Below, piece by piece: positions 1 through 7,859 of a DNA stretch of 13,039 nt. The DNA is from Ettlia oleoabundans. Its lineage: Eukaryota; Chlorophyta; Chlorophyceae; Chlamydomonadales. How positions within the stretch are numbered: position 1 is the first letter of the stretch; the number at the start of each line of letters is the position of its first letter. The stretch lies in assembly GCA_019693395.1 (NCBI GenBank), contig JAAMXP010003088.1, positions 1 to 13,039 on the forward strand, written 5' to 3'. Below the pieces are notes generated by a model that saw only the letters and a list, made by a program, of their open reading frames with translations, ran no database searches and had not been told where the DNA came from. The position numbers and the translations under genes were made by a program.

Positions 1-350
1 ATGCCAGCCAGCCGGTTCTGCGTCGCACTTGGCTGCAGCTGGGCAGCCAGCGCCTCGCTGGCCCGCGCCAGCACCTGGCTAGGAGCGCTGTCCGTAGTTT
101 GTGGCAGCTGCGGCAGCAACGCCTGTAGCTGCTGGTGCTTCTGCTGTGCCAGCGCCTGCACGGCGCTACCACCTGCTGTCACCGCCGCCGCCTCATGGAG
201 CGCGCGCCACTCCGCCAGCAGCTGATGCGCGAACACCCTGTCATGCGGAGCGAGATGGCCAAAGTGGAACAGCCAGGGCGGATCTCCGGAAGCAGCAGAA
301 GCGCAGGCAGCAAGCAGGAACAGTGCAAGCAGGCAAATAAAGGGCCGCAT
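1..350 (-). CDS. Secreted protein of unknown function, N-terminal part (runs off the left edge)
   Basis: The minus strand is open from an ATG at 350 to the window edge, 116 codons with no stop. The first residues, MRPFICLLALFLLAACASA, form a textbook secretory signal peptide: Arg at position 3, a Leu/Ala/Phe-rich core and an A-x-A cleavage site. The mature part begins near GDPPWLFHFGHLAPHD and continues as an Ala/Gln/Leu-rich helical stretch (LLAEWRALHEAAA, then LAQQKHQQLQALLPQLP). I do not recognise the family. Targeting to the secretory pathway is inferred from the signal peptide; no catalytic motif is visible. The C-terminus and any further exons lie outside the window. The long open frame, the leader and the divergent arrangement with the start at 481 support it as a real gene. 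Confidence 0.7.
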   Translation of the reverse strand, partial: MRPFICLLALFLLAACASAASGDPPWLFHFGHLAPHDRVFAHQLLAEWRALHEAAAVTAGGSAVQALAQQKHQQLQALLPQLPQTTDSAPSQVLARASEALAAQLQPSATQNRLAG

Positions 351-480
351 GTTGCCAGATCGCTTGATGGATGTAACGAGGAAGGGTTGCAGCAGTGCAG
401 GGTTTTAAGCCGTCGCTCGTGACGCGGTCCATGTTGGCGCCACCTGGTTTCTTCCTGCAACTTCCTCCTCATCTCGCATC
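351..480. promoter_or_regulatory. Short divergent intergenic region, probable bidirectional promoter
   Basis: This 130-base gap separates the minus-strand ATG at 350 from the plus-strand ATG at 481. No clear TATA box is visible. The half next to the plus-strand start is pyrimidine-rich, as many 5' leaders are. The promoter role is inferred only from the head-to-head layout. Confidence 0.35.
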
Positions 481-1246
481 ATGGCCAACGTAGCGCAGCT
501 GTTAAAGCAGATTCTGCCGTTCAAGACGGAGGTATGGAATCCCGTATTGCGCAGCAGCCAGCGACTGCGTTGTGCAACGGCAATTGTGCTGCACACCGCC
601 CTGCCCTGCGAGAGAACTCCTTCTTTCCTTGATTCATGAACACCAGCGCAGCAGCACCCGGCCTTGACACCCTGCGAACCGGGCGGTGCCGGGCGGTTGG
701 CTGCCGCAGCATTGCCCGCCGACATGGCTAGCCTGGCAACGGGACTGAGGGGGTCTGCCCAACTCTTATGCTAAACACAACCTCGTCCTGATCATTGGTT
801 GCATTGCGACATTGTCACCTATCTTCTGTTCAAGCTTAACAGTTGACTGGTGCATTACAGCAGTTTGACAGTCTCAGCCTTGGTGTGTCCCTTGACACCG
901 CTGGCGCAAGCTGAGAACATGAACTCACAACGAGATTGCCAATCCCTAGCAGGCCATTACATAATTTTGAGTTACCAACTAAATTTTGGGTCACAATCTG
1001 CGTCACATTGCACACTGCTGATGTCAACAAGCATGAGATGCTGACAACTTGGCAGGGGTTGGGGAGATTTCTGAGAGACCCAAGGCCAGCCTCAGCAGCA
1101 CCCAAATTGGTGCACCTGCCACCCTCACCGCCATCAGCTTGAGCAGGTGCGCCATTGTGAGAAGCACCTGGTTGGCTGTTAATGTCCCTCAGGCGCCTTC
1201 AAAGCGGCACGTGACTGACATTGAAAAATCCAGGCTCTCGGTGTAG
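481..1246 (+). CDS. Tentative small three-exon gene, unknown function
   Basis: Exon 1 (481-531) starts at an ATG in good context and reads MANVAQLLKQILPFKTE, then a GTATGG donor. Exon 2 (843-882) follows a CTTAACAG acceptor and reads LTGALQQFDSLSL, ending in phase 1 at GTGTGT. Exon 3 (1056-1246) follows TTGGCAG and continues in frame as GVGEISERPKASLSSTQIG and on to TAG. A UGUAA signal lies 21 bases after the stop. The product would be about 94 residues and I do not recognise it. Phases agree across both junctions, and the part up to ISLSR looks protein-like. The last 30 or so residues overlap the final JmjC exon antisense and are less convincing; an alternative donor at about 1146 (AG|GTGCGC) could end this exon earlier. 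Confidence 0.35.
855..961 (-). terminator. Two UGUAA-type poly(A) signals for the NTase-JmjC gene
   Basis: TGTAA occurs on the minus strand at 957-961 and again at 855-859, about 230 and 330 bases downstream of the JmjC stop codon. Either would give a normal algal 3' UTR. Both would make the transcript overlap the tentative plus-strand gene tail-to-tail. Confidence 0.45.
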
Positions 1247-4200
1247 TGGGCCCACCTGCACGTAAATGTAAGCAAGCCAGGTCAAAAAGAAAAGCTGCAT
1301 GCAACTGGCAGTTTGTAGCTTGCTTGGAAAGAGGAAGAGCTCTGGCATGGGCAGAGGTACTGACAGAAGGTGTGCCATTATTAGTCTGTAGCAGAACCTC
1401 TGACAATGCCCAAATAACAGCACTTCGCTAGAAATGGGAGCTGTCCAATAATAATGCCGCTTGCCTGCTGGGGAAGAACACGACATCCCCCGGCTCCAGA
1501 ACAGCCTGTACTGCCTCTGCGTGGGCAGCCAGCGGGAAGCTGCCACCCCCTGGCTGTGCGTCCAGCGGGGCGTGCATGTTGATGCGTGAGCGGCGGCGCA
1601 ACAGGTGGGTGTCTGGGTAGAAGTAGAGGTGGGGCAGCTGGGCGGGGGACCAAAAAAGCATGCGCTTCCTGCAGGGTGGGTTGGAAAGGAGTGGGGGGTG
1701 AGCGGGTGCCGCATTGAAAAGGCGTGTAAGATACACATTGGAAAGGGTGGTCAGCCAGAATGAGCAGCAATCTATACATCACTGCATAGGGCATAGCGCA
1801 TAGGGCATAGGGCATGGCACGTGCCAGAACTGGAGCGGGTACTGTGCAACAACTGGTGCATCATGCAGCAACGGCAGGAAGTGAGTCGACAGCGATGTGA
1901 CGGCAGGATGCATTATCGGCGTGCCAGACAGGCAGGCGGATAGGCAGAACGGGGCCAGGCAGGCAGGAAGGCAGGCAGTCAGGAAAAGGCAGGCAGGAAG
2001 GCACACGGGCAGCAGGGCCCAGCAGGCAGGCAGCCATGATGCAGGCAGGCAAGCAGGAGGCCCTTTATGCACCCACCTGCCCTTGATCTGTGTGAGGAAG
2101 GAATGGCTGAGGTCGTAGTGCGTGGGGCTGATGGCACCCTGAGGCCCACCCACACACGCGCTGCCTGCGTCTGGCGCAGACGGGAGCCTGGTGAAGCTTG
2201 CAAGCCCCTAGAACCAGAGCCGCCAAGACATGTGCTGGCAGAACTAGCGCTGCCGGAGCTAAGGCTGCCAGAAATTACAATCCCAGGCTGTCTTTGGCTG
2301 CCATGCCGGCATAGCCTGCCAGGCTCCCGGCCCCCCATGGCCGCATCCACAGGCAACGGCAGCACAAAGGGAGGGCTGGACAGGTCTATGTCTTGCAGCA
2401 GGCAGGGAGGCAGCTCTGCTTGAAAGTAAAGAAACTCAGACGGCGCCTGGTATTCTGGCGCAGCATCTGTTGTAATCCCCGGCCCCCACATGCCGCCAAC
2501 GTCTTTGCCATTGCTGCTGCCGCTCTGCCCATACACCAGCGGCGGCAAGCGGCAGGGGTTGCCCCGCTGCATGCGGGCTGCAAACTCGGCAGCGCCCATG
2601 CGTGCCACGCAACTTGGCAGCGCGGCGACGCCTGCACACCAGAGCGTGAGGGGCGAGGGGCAGGGCAACACAGAGTGAGCAAGACGTGAAGGGTGCATCG
2701 CAGGCAGCGGCTGCTACTGTCATTGGCACTCAGCAAGGGACCGGCTGCTACTGTCACTGGCACTCAGCAAGCAAGGGACCAGTTTCAACGGACCAAATAG
2801 CGCGGTGGCTTGAACGAAGCAACTGCCTTTGGATCCCCAACTACCCCACTCTCGGCAGTTCGCAGCAGGAGCGTGCGAGTGGTTTGAAAAGCAAGGCAGG
2901 CTTCCGCCCGACAAATAGGTCCCACAACAGCAGTATTTAATTGGGACTCACAACAGCGCCAGCGCCAGCTTTTGCCCCTTGAGCCTGGGCTCCCAAAAAT
3001 GCGAACCATCTGCCTGCTAACGCACAACCAGCGGGGGCTGCAGCTCTTACCTCTCTGCTGCGCCAGGATGGTCGCCAGCCGCGGCTCCGTGAAAGGAAAC
3101 TGCAGGGAAGGTGCCAGCCGTGCCCGCCCCTCCAGCCCCGCTGTTGCAAGGTACCGCAGGGACCACTGTTGTACTGCCGGCCAGTGTGCCGCCGCCCCTT
3201 TCAGCAAGATTGGCTGCAGGGCCAAGCAAGGCAGGCCGTCGGCTTCAACAGACAAATGGCTGCTACCCTTGCAGATTGAAGCGGTTGCTTGCCAGCTGGG
3301 GAGGGTCTCTTTCCCTTCTGCCACAGCAGCCGCAATGATGCCAGCTGCCTGCTGCCACGCCACCGGCTGCTCCCGCCACTGCAGCGTCAGGACATCGCCT
3401 GAAATTGACACGGCAGTGACCGGCGGCGGCGCCGCGCCCACCAAGTTGGCTTCCCAGCTGCTGTCGCCAGCTGTCGCCGCCCAAAGGCCAACTCGAAGCC
3501 GCTGCAGGGACTCGCTCAACCATGTGCTGCTGTCGCCAGCCGCAGTGGTTGTGTCGCCAATATTATTGCCGACACTGCCACTGCTGGTGCGACCGGCAGC
3601 CTTGCTGCCCGCCACTGAGTCAGCTGTTGCCTCTGCTGCTGCAAACGGCTGGCTGCCCGGGCTGCTGGCCCCGCTCAACCAAGTGCCGCCGGCGCCGCCA
3701 CTGCTTGAACTTGCTGCACTAGCACTAGCACTGCCACTGCCTGCCTTGCTGCTTTCGGTCCAACTCAAAGCATTCCTGCCTGCCGATGTGGCTGCCTCTG
3801 TTCCCAAATGTGGCTGGCTATCACTGCAAGCAGGGGTTGCAGCATTGCAGCCTGCCGCTGTAGTTGCTTGTCCTGGCCCAGACGGCTGGCTATCAACGCT
3901 GCCGCCGCCTCGATGGTGCATCAGCCAGCCCGGTTCTTCTGCCAACATCTGTTGCAGGAACAGGGCATCTAATTCTGAGGCAAGCTGAACAGCCAGTCTG
4001 GCACCTTGTTCCAGCTGCCAATGACGCTGGTGGGCATGTTTTGACTGCTGCTGCGCATGCTGCTGTGCCTGCTGTGCTTTCGTCTGCACTGTCTGCTGTG
4101 CCTGCTGGCTCGCGTGGCCACCTGGTGGGCCCTTACTTGCATCACCCCTGAAACCATCAGCTGAGGCGCTGGCTGCAGCAAGCGCTAGGTACAGCCGCAG

Positions 4201-6925
4201 GGCTGCAGTCAGCTGCTGCTGCAGGTGAGGGTACCGCTGTACCGCATATGCAGGCACCAGTACAAATCCCTGCTGTACACCCTGCCGGGATGTGCTGTTC
4301 TGCTACCTGCACTTGTACCGCTACTGCTGCTTAGGGCGCTGACATTACGCCCGTCAGGTTCCTGGCAGCTGCTGGCGCCAAACAGGTACAGCTCAAAAGC
4401 GGCACGCATGCATCGCTTGAGCGCCCAGCGCACCGCTCGTGACGCAGTGTCACGGCCGGCAACGGCTTGGCTGCCAATGCACAGCTCATCACTGGCTTGG
4501 CTGTCGGCGTCTCGCCTGGCAGGAGCGGGGTCCTGCTGTGCCTGCTGCCGATGCTGCGCATGCTGCAGCGCCGCCGCGTCGTCACCACGGTCGGCAGCGG
4601 CGATCGAGGCGTTCTGCTGTCCCTGCCGCTGCTGTGCCTGCTGTGGCGCCGCTGCCCCATCAAGCCCACTGCCACCTGTGGTCTCACATTTCACCTGCTG
4701 TGCCTGCTGCAGCGCCCCCGCCACGTCATCAACCAGGCTGGTGGTGAAGACATCGTGCTGTGCCTGCTGCGGCTGCTGTGCCTGCCACAGGGCCGCCGCA
4801 ACGTCATCTGCCAGGCTGGGCAGCAGCTGCAGCTGGGGCAATGCCGCAGTGTGCGGCAGCAGGGTGGGAAGGTACCAGCCGGCCAGGCACACAGCCTGCA
4901 GCCGGGCAGCACGGAAACGACTCTTAGAGGCTGGGAAGGTGGCAGTGAGGGAAAGAGAGCAGGGCAAGCGGCAGCAGGGTAGGAGGGTACCAGCCGGCCA
5001 GGCACAAAGCCTGCAGCCGGGCAGCCGGGCAGGCAGGGCAGGCAAGGGGCGGCGGTCACGCGAGCTGAGTTACAGCCGGGCAGCCAGGCAGGCAGGGCAA
5101 CAGGTTGCAGTGAGGCGAGCCAAGGTGTAAGCACGTGCGATGGCTGTGACTCAGGACAGCACAACATATGCCTCGCAACACAAAAGGGGGCAAAGCGGCG
5201 GACAGCAGAAATCGAGCTTGTTTAGGTGTGAACTACAAAGGACTGGTGTTATTCCACTTTTACAAACAATGGTTGGTGCCACAACCAGACGATGAATGGG
5301 CCAAAGCAGAAAAGGTGGGGCAGCAGGCAAGCTAGCGCCCACCTGCGTCTTCAGCTGATGGGCCAATAGCTATCTGTTACTGCTTGGTCTCATGAATGAA
5401 TCAATTGCGATATATAGAGCCATCCTTGACAGTGCAGCGCTAACACATGGCACCAACCTGGGACTTTAGCTGGAAGGCCAGGGCCCCACAGTCATGCAGC
5501 GCTGAGGGTGGAATGCCGCCAAACTCGCTGCACCCACCTCCCCTGTTGTTGCCGCTAGCTTTACTATGGCCCTTCTGAACTTGCTGTGGCTGCTCCTTCC
5601 CCCGCTGCCAGCATTGCTGCATTTGCTGTGGCTGTTCCTGCCGCTGCTGCCGCCGCCATTGCTGGTACAGCTGGGCCAGTGGGGAGCCTGCCTGTAGCGG
5701 TACCGCTTTCAGCTCCACCTGCTGGCAGCAGTGGCAGCACAGGGGGCGGGGGTGGCTCATGTATGGTAACTTGGTTAGGAAGACAGGCAGGCAGGTAGCC
5801 GGAAGGCAGCAGAGAGGGGCACTGGTGGATCTTAGGGTGCGGTGACACAGACAGGCAGGCAGGCAGGCTGCCAGAACAGCAGGGATAAACATCACGAGCA
5901 GGTAAAACCAGACCAAAGGGTGCTTGGTGTTTGCAGGACAGGGCAGCAAACACTGGTGCCATGCCATGCCAGTGCTACTTGCGTTTAGGCCTTGCAGCAC
6001 ATTTCTGGCTGGGTGCTGCCACAAATCTAAGTAAGAGGGAAAGAAAGAAAGCAGGAGCAGCAGTGTGGGTTGCAATGCAAACGGCGAGGAAGAGGTTAAA
6101 CCCTACCTTGGAGCATTGCGGGAACTGGCGATGAAGCTGCTCAGCCGCTTCCCGCAGCCCCTCAGCTCCCCGCCTGCCGCTCATGCTGCTGTCGCTGCCA
6201 CTGCTGACGCTCATGCTGCTGTCGCTGTCGACTCTGCCGCCGCTGCTGCCGATCATGCCGCTGTCGCTGCCGCCCCAGCCGCCTTCTCCACGTGCCACTA
6301 ACCTCGAAGGGAAATCTGCTTCCTGCTGTTGTGGAAGAGTTGCATGTTGCTGTGGGTGCTGTGCAACCTGCTGCTCCAAAGCTTGCAGACTGTCCCGCTG
6401 TATCGCCGGTGACAGGTCCGGTAGATACAGTACCATAAAGTCTGCATCAGATACCCCTGGAAGAAAGCATCCCTCCTGCACCAGGCTGCCCCTCAGGTAG
6501 ATCCCCACCAGGCTGCTGCCAAACAGCTGCTGGCAGGCAGCCATGGAGGCAGCAGGGAGGGAGGCTAGCTCATGTGGCAGCGCTGCCAGGCTGGCTGTGT
6601 TGGGGACCAAGCCATCTGCTGTCAACTGCACTGGCTGCTGCTGGATGGGGCGTAGCTGCGGCTCCAGTGCTGCATCGGTGGGTTGTTCTGTGACTGGAGC
6701 GAAGCACAGCTGGAAAGGTGCTGCCGCTGCGACTCCCATGGAAGAACGCTGGCTGGCAGCGGCGGCAGGGCGGCGGCGCGGCGGTCTGCATGGGCACCAC
6801 CGTGCGGCGGCTGATTCGTTACCACAGAGCCGCGCATGCAAACGAGCTGCACCTTTTGGCCAACAGCAACGCCCTGCACAAGCACCGCTGACTTGCGAAA
6901 GTGCAATGGTGCAAGCGACGCCCAT
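1189..6925 (-). CDS. Nucleotidyltransferase-JmjC (JMJD5-like) fusion protein, six exons, two frame breaks
   Basis: Exons on the minus strand: 6925-6107, 5718-5458, 4895-3051, 2631-2077, 1668-1465 and 1255-1189. Phases agree at every junction, and with two missing bases restored the total is 1,251 codons. Exon 1 carries a pol-beta-type nucleotidyltransferase signature, GIYLRGSL then VSDADFMVLY (GS-x12-DxD). Exon 2 opens with VELKAVP, a candidate third carboxylate. Exon 3 holds WALKRCMRAAFELYL and YSRDLY, a Ser/Ala/Gly linker, and the cupin-8 start PILLKGAAAHWPAVQQWSL. Exon 4 has SPTHYD (Fe-binding H-x-D) and FLTQIKG; exon 5 has LYFYPDTHLL and LEPGDVVFFP; exon 6 has WAHYTESLDFSMSV with the distal Fe-ligand His. 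Known relatives of the second half are 2-oxoglutarate/Fe(II) hydroxylases; the substrate here is unknown. The start is uncertain: ATG 6925 gives an Ala/Arg-rich, acid-poor, possibly organelle-targeting N-terminus, while ATG 6739 gives 62 fewer residues. Two separate genes remain possible, but exon 3 spans the joint. Confidence 0.72.
1256..1464 (-). other. GC-AG intron splitting the codon before the distal iron-ligand motif
   Basis: Exon 5 ends FFPS-AG and is followed by GCAAGC, the classic context of a rare GC donor. The acceptor is GTGCAG at 1261-1256. Splicing gives AG|G (Arg) and then W-A-H-Y, exactly the JmjC C-terminal motif. Without it the frame reads RQAALLLDSSHF and stops, losing the iron ligand. 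The exact codon join and the family match on both sides make this intron secure. Confidence 0.8.
1267..1271 (+). terminator. UGUAA-type poly(A) signal, plus strand
   Basis: TGTAA, the usual green-algal poly(A) signal, lies 21 bases after the stop of the tentative plus-strand gene at 481-1246. A five-base motif alone is weak evidence. Confidence 0.3.
1784..1818. repeat. Heptamer tandem repeat (GCATAGG)n in intron 4
   Basis: Five 7-base units are visible: GCATAGG, GCATAGC, GCATAGG, GCATAGG and GCATGGC. It lies in the intron between JmjC exons 4 and 5. Confidence 0.85.
1928..2058. repeat. Degenerate (GGCA)n tetranucleotide tract in intron 4
   Basis: GGCAGGCA runs interrupted by short spacers fill about 130 bases directly after the donor of exon 4. 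On the transcribed strand they read CTGCCTGCC, a C/T-rich composition. Similar tracts occur in introns 1 and 2 of the same gene. Confidence 0.8.
2145..2147 (-). other. Putative one-base frame break in JmjC exon 4
   Basis: Upstream in exon 4 the frame is fixed by FLYFQAELPPCLL and runs open into VWVG. Downstream it is fixed by GPQGAISPTHYD, one frame away. One more G in the GGG run (CCC at 2145-2147 on the plus strand) would give WVGPQG, the expected JmjC W-x-G-P-x-G motif. I saw no GTGAGT/GTAAG-type donor in this exon that would explain the shift by splicing. Confidence 0.6.
2708..2778. repeat. Two-copy tandem repeat, about 34-37 bases per unit
   Basis: The unit starting CGGCTGCTACTGTCAYTGGC occurs at 2708-2740 and again at 2742-2778. 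Copies differ by one substitution and a four-base insertion (GCAA). It lies in the intron between exons 3 and 4. Confidence 0.85.
4257..4258 (-). other. Putative one-base frame break in exon 3, end of the nucleotidyltransferase part
   Basis: The frame giving WALKRCMRAAFELYL and VYSRDLYW is open down to about 4257. From there the frame that carries YAVQRYPHLQQQLTAALRLYL and the whole linker and JmjC start is one frame away. One extra G in TGG|GTG would join them as RDLYWVPAYAVQRYPHL. Only a few codons separate the two conserved-looking pieces, leaving no room for an ordinary intron. Confidence 0.6.
4530..4814 (-). repeat. Four degenerate Ala/Gln-rich protein repeats inside exon 3
   Basis: About 95 residues contain four related blocks: LADDVAAALWQAQQPQQAQ, LVDDVAGALQQAQQ, LDGAAAPQQAQQRQGQQ and GDDAAALQHAQHRQQAQQ. 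The shared core is D-D-x-A-x-A-L-x-Q-A-Q-Q. They interrupt the nucleotidyltransferase half between LAGWYLPTLLP and WALKRCMRAAFELYL, and look like a helical expansion rather than random low complexity. Confidence 0.7.
4853..5025. repeat. 58-base direct repeat with 115-base spacing covering the exon 3 acceptor
   Basis: 4853-4910 and 4968-5025 are near-identical, sharing GGTACCAGCCGGCCAGGCAC and the CTGCAG acceptor. Each copy can be read as an acceptor followed by an exon start: AVCLAGWYLPTLLP from 4895, or ALCLAGWYPPTLLP from 5010. Only the 4895 copy leads in frame into the rest of exon 3. Confidence 0.85.
5331..5372 (-). pseudogene. Possible decayed copy of the exon 2 end inside intron 2
   Basis: Minus-strand codons read LAHQLKTQ followed by GTGGGCGC. 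The true exon 2 end reads LAFQLKSQ followed by GTTGGTGC, 115 bases away. A TAG lies two codons upstream in the copy's frame, so it is not a full exon. The match is short and could partly be chance. Confidence 0.4.
5781..5872. repeat. (GGCA)n tracts in intron 1
   Basis: Two short GGCAGGCAGGCA runs, at about 5781-5796 and 5848-5870, lie upstream of the exon 2 acceptor. On the transcribed strand they read as C/T-rich CTGCCTGCC. Confidence 0.8.
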
Positions 6926-7124
6926 TGAGCGGCTCAGGGAATCAACATAAACTATTCGCAATGTGAAGATCCGGTGTGTGCATCGAGAGGGTGCCGGCCA
7001 ACTGATGCTGACGCCAGAGTGGCAGCAGCGGCGGCAGCACGCAGCAGCGGCCCTACCATACCCAGACTCTCTCGGTGCTGATGCATCAGTTATGTTTTAC
7101 GGGAGCTAATGCTACATTTGCAGG
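6926..7124 (-). promoter_or_regulatory. Upstream region of the NTase-JmjC gene
   Basis: This 200-base gap separates the most upstream ATG of the fusion gene (6925) from the decayed duplicate. I see no strong TATA box. CAG/CGG-rich simple sequence occupies 7020-7060. The promoter is inferred only by position. Confidence 0.25.
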
Positions 7125-7455
7125 GCAACGACAAGGAAGAGGTCCATCCCACACCGGGCAGCACTGCGGGAACAGCTGCTCCGCTGCCTTTCGCAGCCCT
7201 TCAGGCCACCTACTGCCCGCTTGTGCTGCTGACTGGGAGTGGAGACCTGCTACCTGCTGATGCACTAGAGTTGGTTGTTGCTGTTGATGCTGCCTGGCCT
7301 GCTGCTTTGAACCTTTCGAACTGTCCCGAAGTACCGCCTGTGACGGCCGGAATAAAACATCAGCAGGTATGCATCAGATACCCCTGGTGTAAAGCACCCT
7401 ACCTGCACCAGGGTGCCCAGCAGATACACTCCCACCAGGCTGTGGCAGGCTGAAC
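7125..7455 (-). pseudogene. Decayed duplicate of nucleotidyltransferase exon 1 and its donor region
   Basis: The segment matches about 6080-6540 in the same orientation with many substitutions and gaps. The minus strand reads LVGVYLLGTLVQVGCFTPGV against LVGIYLRGSLVQEGCFLPGV in the intact gene, then SDAYLLMFY against SDADFMVLY, so the second catalytic Asp has become Tyr. About 130-150 bases of the Ser/Gly-rich middle are missing. Similarity continues past the exon 1 donor into intron sequence (GAAGAGGT region), which points to a DNA-level duplication rather than a retrocopy. No start codon or long open frame is kept. Confidence 0.7.
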
Positions 7456-7859
7456 TGAGGGAACCTTACTGAGGAAATGAGCAACACCTGGAGCGGCCAA
7501 CGGAGGGAATTGCGTTTAAGCTGGTGGATGTTGTACAAGAGTAGAAAGGTAGCAGACAGAACATACAGGAGGCTAGAAGGGCAGAGGGGGATTGACAGGC
7601 AGGAAAACAGGGAGGCTGGAATAGTTTAACGCAATGTGAAAGGTGAAAATGCTAAAAACAAGGTGCAAGCCGGCATCAAGGTAATAAGTTGAAAAAACTG
7701 GTTTATAGTTGTGATATGTAGTGGAAGATCTATTACAGATGCTGCTCTCAATATGCAGCCACTACTTGCACATTAGAACATGGGGCGGGGGGACACCAAC
7801 CAGAATATGTTAAAATGTGTGTATGTGGCTGGTCGCACCCGCATACCCGGCTGGGATGT
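7456..7859. other. Intergenic region, no gene seen
   Basis: Purine-rich and A/T-richer than the surroundings. It holds the 3' UTR of the 83-residue gene, with a UGUAA signal at 7733-7737, and no frame that looks coding on either strand. Confidence 0.5.
7733..7737 (-). terminator. UGUAA-type poly(A) signal for the small membrane protein gene
   Basis: TGTAA on the minus strand, 122 bases after the stop at 7860. The position suits a short algal 3' UTR. Confidence 0.5.

Larger units (their letters stand above)
1189..3213 (-). other. JmjC / cupin-8 domain region of the fusion gene
   Basis: The segment from PILLKG (codon at 3213) to the stop follows the layout of JMJD5/KDM8-type proteins. It begins with the hydrophobic P-h-h-h-K-G-x-x-x-x-W-P strand, then FLYFQAELPPCLLQDIDL, the H-x-D motif (codons 2120-2112) and GRK, where a Lys is expected to bind 2-oxoglutarate. 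DTHLL, PGDVVFFP and the distal His (codon 1248-1246) follow. A Ser/Gly-rich insert of roughly 60 residues sits between the DIDL region and H-x-D. All iron ligands are kept, so the domain looks catalytically competent once the frame break at about 2146 is resolved. Confidence 0.8.

Noticed and set aside
1197..1738. Minus-strand frame with many His/Thr/Ser residues next to JmjC exon 5
   Set aside because: Wrong frame of exon 5 and its introns; the adjacent frame carries LYFYPDTHLL and PGDVVFFP.
1784..1818. GCATAGG repeat as a telomere-like array
   Set aside because: The green-algal telomere units known to me are TTTAGGG or TTTTAGGG; this unit differs and has only five copies inside an intron.
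2972..3988. Long plus-strand open frame (338 codons)
   Set aside because: It is the antisense shadow of the linker and JmjC start in exon 3; the minus-strand reading has the family motifs.
4225..5130. Long plus-strand open frame (301 codons), Cys/Ala-rich
   Set aside because: Antisense shadow of the CAG-rich nucleotidyltransferase exon; repeats such as CCACC arise from complementing QAQQ codons.
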